DNA from: Pseudomicrostroma phylloplanum
Taxonomy: Eukaryota > Basidiomycota > Exobasidiomycetes > Microstromatales
Assembly (NCBI GenBank): GCA_039545275.1
Contig: BCHS01000004.1
Coordinates: forward strand, 1 to 64,000
DNA: 64,000 nucleotides
Direction: 5' to 3'
In this document: one piece after another, positions 62,888 to 64,000 of the stretch
Layout: each line of letters opens with the position of its first letter
Position numbering within the stretch: the stretch's first letter is position 1
The notes under the pieces: model-generated
Databases searched by the model: none
What the model was told of the DNA's origin: nothing
Seen by the model: the letters and a program-made list of their open reading frames with translations, nothing else
Translations under genes and position numbers: made by a program

Positions 62888-64000
62888 TTACAGAATCTCC
62901 TCAGAACCCTCAGCACCCTCAAAAACAGGGGGCAGCTGCCAGAACTCGTCCGACCTGATGTCCGGCCGAACAGTCGCGTGCTCCTCTTCCTTTGCTGATC
63001 CGTTGCGCTGTGGCCGCCGCTTCTTCTTCTTTCGAGTGACTTGGACAGTAAAGGCGCCTTCGTCCGGCGCGTCGTCCGTGAGGGGGGCTTGACTTTGACT
63101 TTCCGTGTAAGGCAAGCTGTGTGATGCGTGGGTCTCCAGTGCGGCCGGATATGACAGACTCAATTTTGAAAGATCGTCGACAAGCTTGTCGCTCTGGTTG
63201 TTGTCCTGCTCATTGGAAGTAGCCATGCCCTTGGTCGTCCGATCGATTTCCTCGTCCGCGTCGCAGAGGTACTCGAAGACCAAATCGTTGAGCGCCTCTG
63301 CATATGGCGCGGACAGCGAGGGCAAAGGGTGCGTCTTGAGGTGTGGAACTGCAGAGCATCGAAGGGAAGAGACGGTAGTGAGCAGGCAGTTGAGTACAGG
63401 TGTGAAGTCATCAATGATCAAGCCTACTTACGGATGCGGTACAAGCACGGAGACTCGCGGTTGAGCTTCTCATCCGTCAAGCTGAGGTACGAGTCGAGGG
63501 AGAGAATCTGATGAGCTGATCAGTCATGTCGTACCTTGCCTCCTCGTCAACTCGCCCACTGACAATTCAGCATACCTCCCCACCCTGTTCCAGCAGAAGG
63601 TGACCCGACGTCTCAGCAGAGCTTCCTTGGTCCAGAAGGCGCGAAGATATCGTTCCGAGAGTGGTCGGGGGCAGTGTGGCATGTACAGCAAAGTGGAACC
63701 TCCTTGATCAGGAGTCGTTGAAGCGTCTTTGCCAGAGGACGGAAAGGTCGCATCGTAGCAGGCTTGGGCGGACGCTTCTTCGCGGGTCAGAGCTGTCACG
63801 CCCAGGGAGGTGAGGATCGCTCGATCTGTTGCGCTGAAGATTGGATCGAAGGCCATGAGCGCTGGGCGAGATCCAGGCCCAGGAGACATCGCTGCGACCG
63901 TTGCTCCCTCTTGATAGGCTGCAGAGGAAGAGCCTTCGTCCCCATAATCGGATGCCAACTCCCTGCCCAGCTCCCCCTCTGCTATCCGTACGATGTGATC
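62888..64000 (-). CDS. SRR1-like domain protein, 3' part (cut by window edge)
   Basis: C-terminal portion of a protein with an SRR1-like domain; SRR1 was described in plant light signalling and its fungal/animal homologues are poorly understood. Exons read: 63560 to beyond 64000, 63432-63507 and 62888-63348. Family blocks: FDPIFSATDRAILTSLGVTAL, LLYMPHCPRPLSERYLRAFWTKEALLRRR and NRVGRYAEL, then ILSLDSYLSL and PHLKTHPLPS, and LNDLVFEYL. The C-terminal 115 residues are Ser/Asp/Lys-rich, with TRKKKKRRPQRNG as a possible nuclear signal and the tail DEFWQLPPVFEGAEG, which is also seen in this family's C-termini. The donor at 63559 (GTGGGC) was chosen by frame and is the weakest join. The start lies outside the window. 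Confidence 0.78.

Noticed and set aside
1..64000. tRNA genes and CRISPR arrays.
   Set aside because: No B-box-like GGTTCGAxTCC with a matching fold was found by eye, and no regularly spaced repeats with unique spacers.

Overview
The window reads as nuclear DNA of a basidiomycete fungus. Genes sit on both strands and many carry short introns (about 50-95 bases) with GTGAGT/GTAAGT-type donors. The gene set is typically fungal: Gcn2, Pet8-type carrier, Ptc7-type phosphatase, Ppx1, Dur3, Zn2Cys6 regulator, SRR1-like protein, fungal P450. Intron density and codon use would fit Ustilaginomycotina (smut relatives, Exobasidiomycete side), but that placement is a guess. There is one ambiguous base, at 7926. 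Exon borders below were worked out by hand from splice signals and reading frame; exon sums are divisible by three for every complete multi-exon gene.

Layout. 1-806: broken 3' end of a Na+/H+ exchanger gene. 0.9-9.2 kb: PPIL1-type cyclophilin, mitochondrial S-adenosylmethionine carrier, and a complete GCN2 kinase gene with six coding exons. 9.16-15.03 kb: almost 6 kb without a convincing gene, carrying a striking excess of the heptamer TACAGTA/TACTGTA and a 307-base MITE-like inverted repeat. 15-21 kb: drug/H+ antiporter-like MFS protein, Ptc7-like phosphatase, sugar porter. 21.3-23.4 kb: an orphan protein joining a zinc-ribbon-like N-terminus to a LINE/APE-like nuclease domain without a reverse transcriptase. 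24.2-25.9 kb: exopolyphosphatase with a predicted signal peptide.

26.3-37.6 kb holds the most coherent system: amine/GABA-type permease, Zn2Cys6 regulator, aldehyde dehydrogenase, copper amine oxidase and a secreted agmatinase. Read as a pathway they would turn agmatine into putrescine and urea, putrescine into 4-aminobutanal, and that into GABA. All three promoter regions of the cluster carry the element CGCTTAG/CTAAGCG. A Dur3-type urea transporter lies 20 kb away (56-58 kb) and could take up the urea released by the agmatinase.

37.7-46 kb: a disordered nuclear-type protein, mitochondrial ribosomal protein bL28m, a small two-TM protein, and two neighbouring genes for secreted basic proteins that share an undescribed His-Lys-Tyr motif (HxKxYKxY-like), a candidate new secreted family. 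47-64 kb: fatty-acid-hydroxylase-type P450, a secreted Ser/Thr-rich protein with a duplicated Cys module, an F-box-like protein with a membrane hairpin, aldo-keto reductase, urea transporter, Chz1-like histone chaperone, class I/II aminotransferase, a small membrane protein, and the 3' part of an SRR1-like gene that runs off the right edge. I saw no tRNA, rRNA or CRISPR array.
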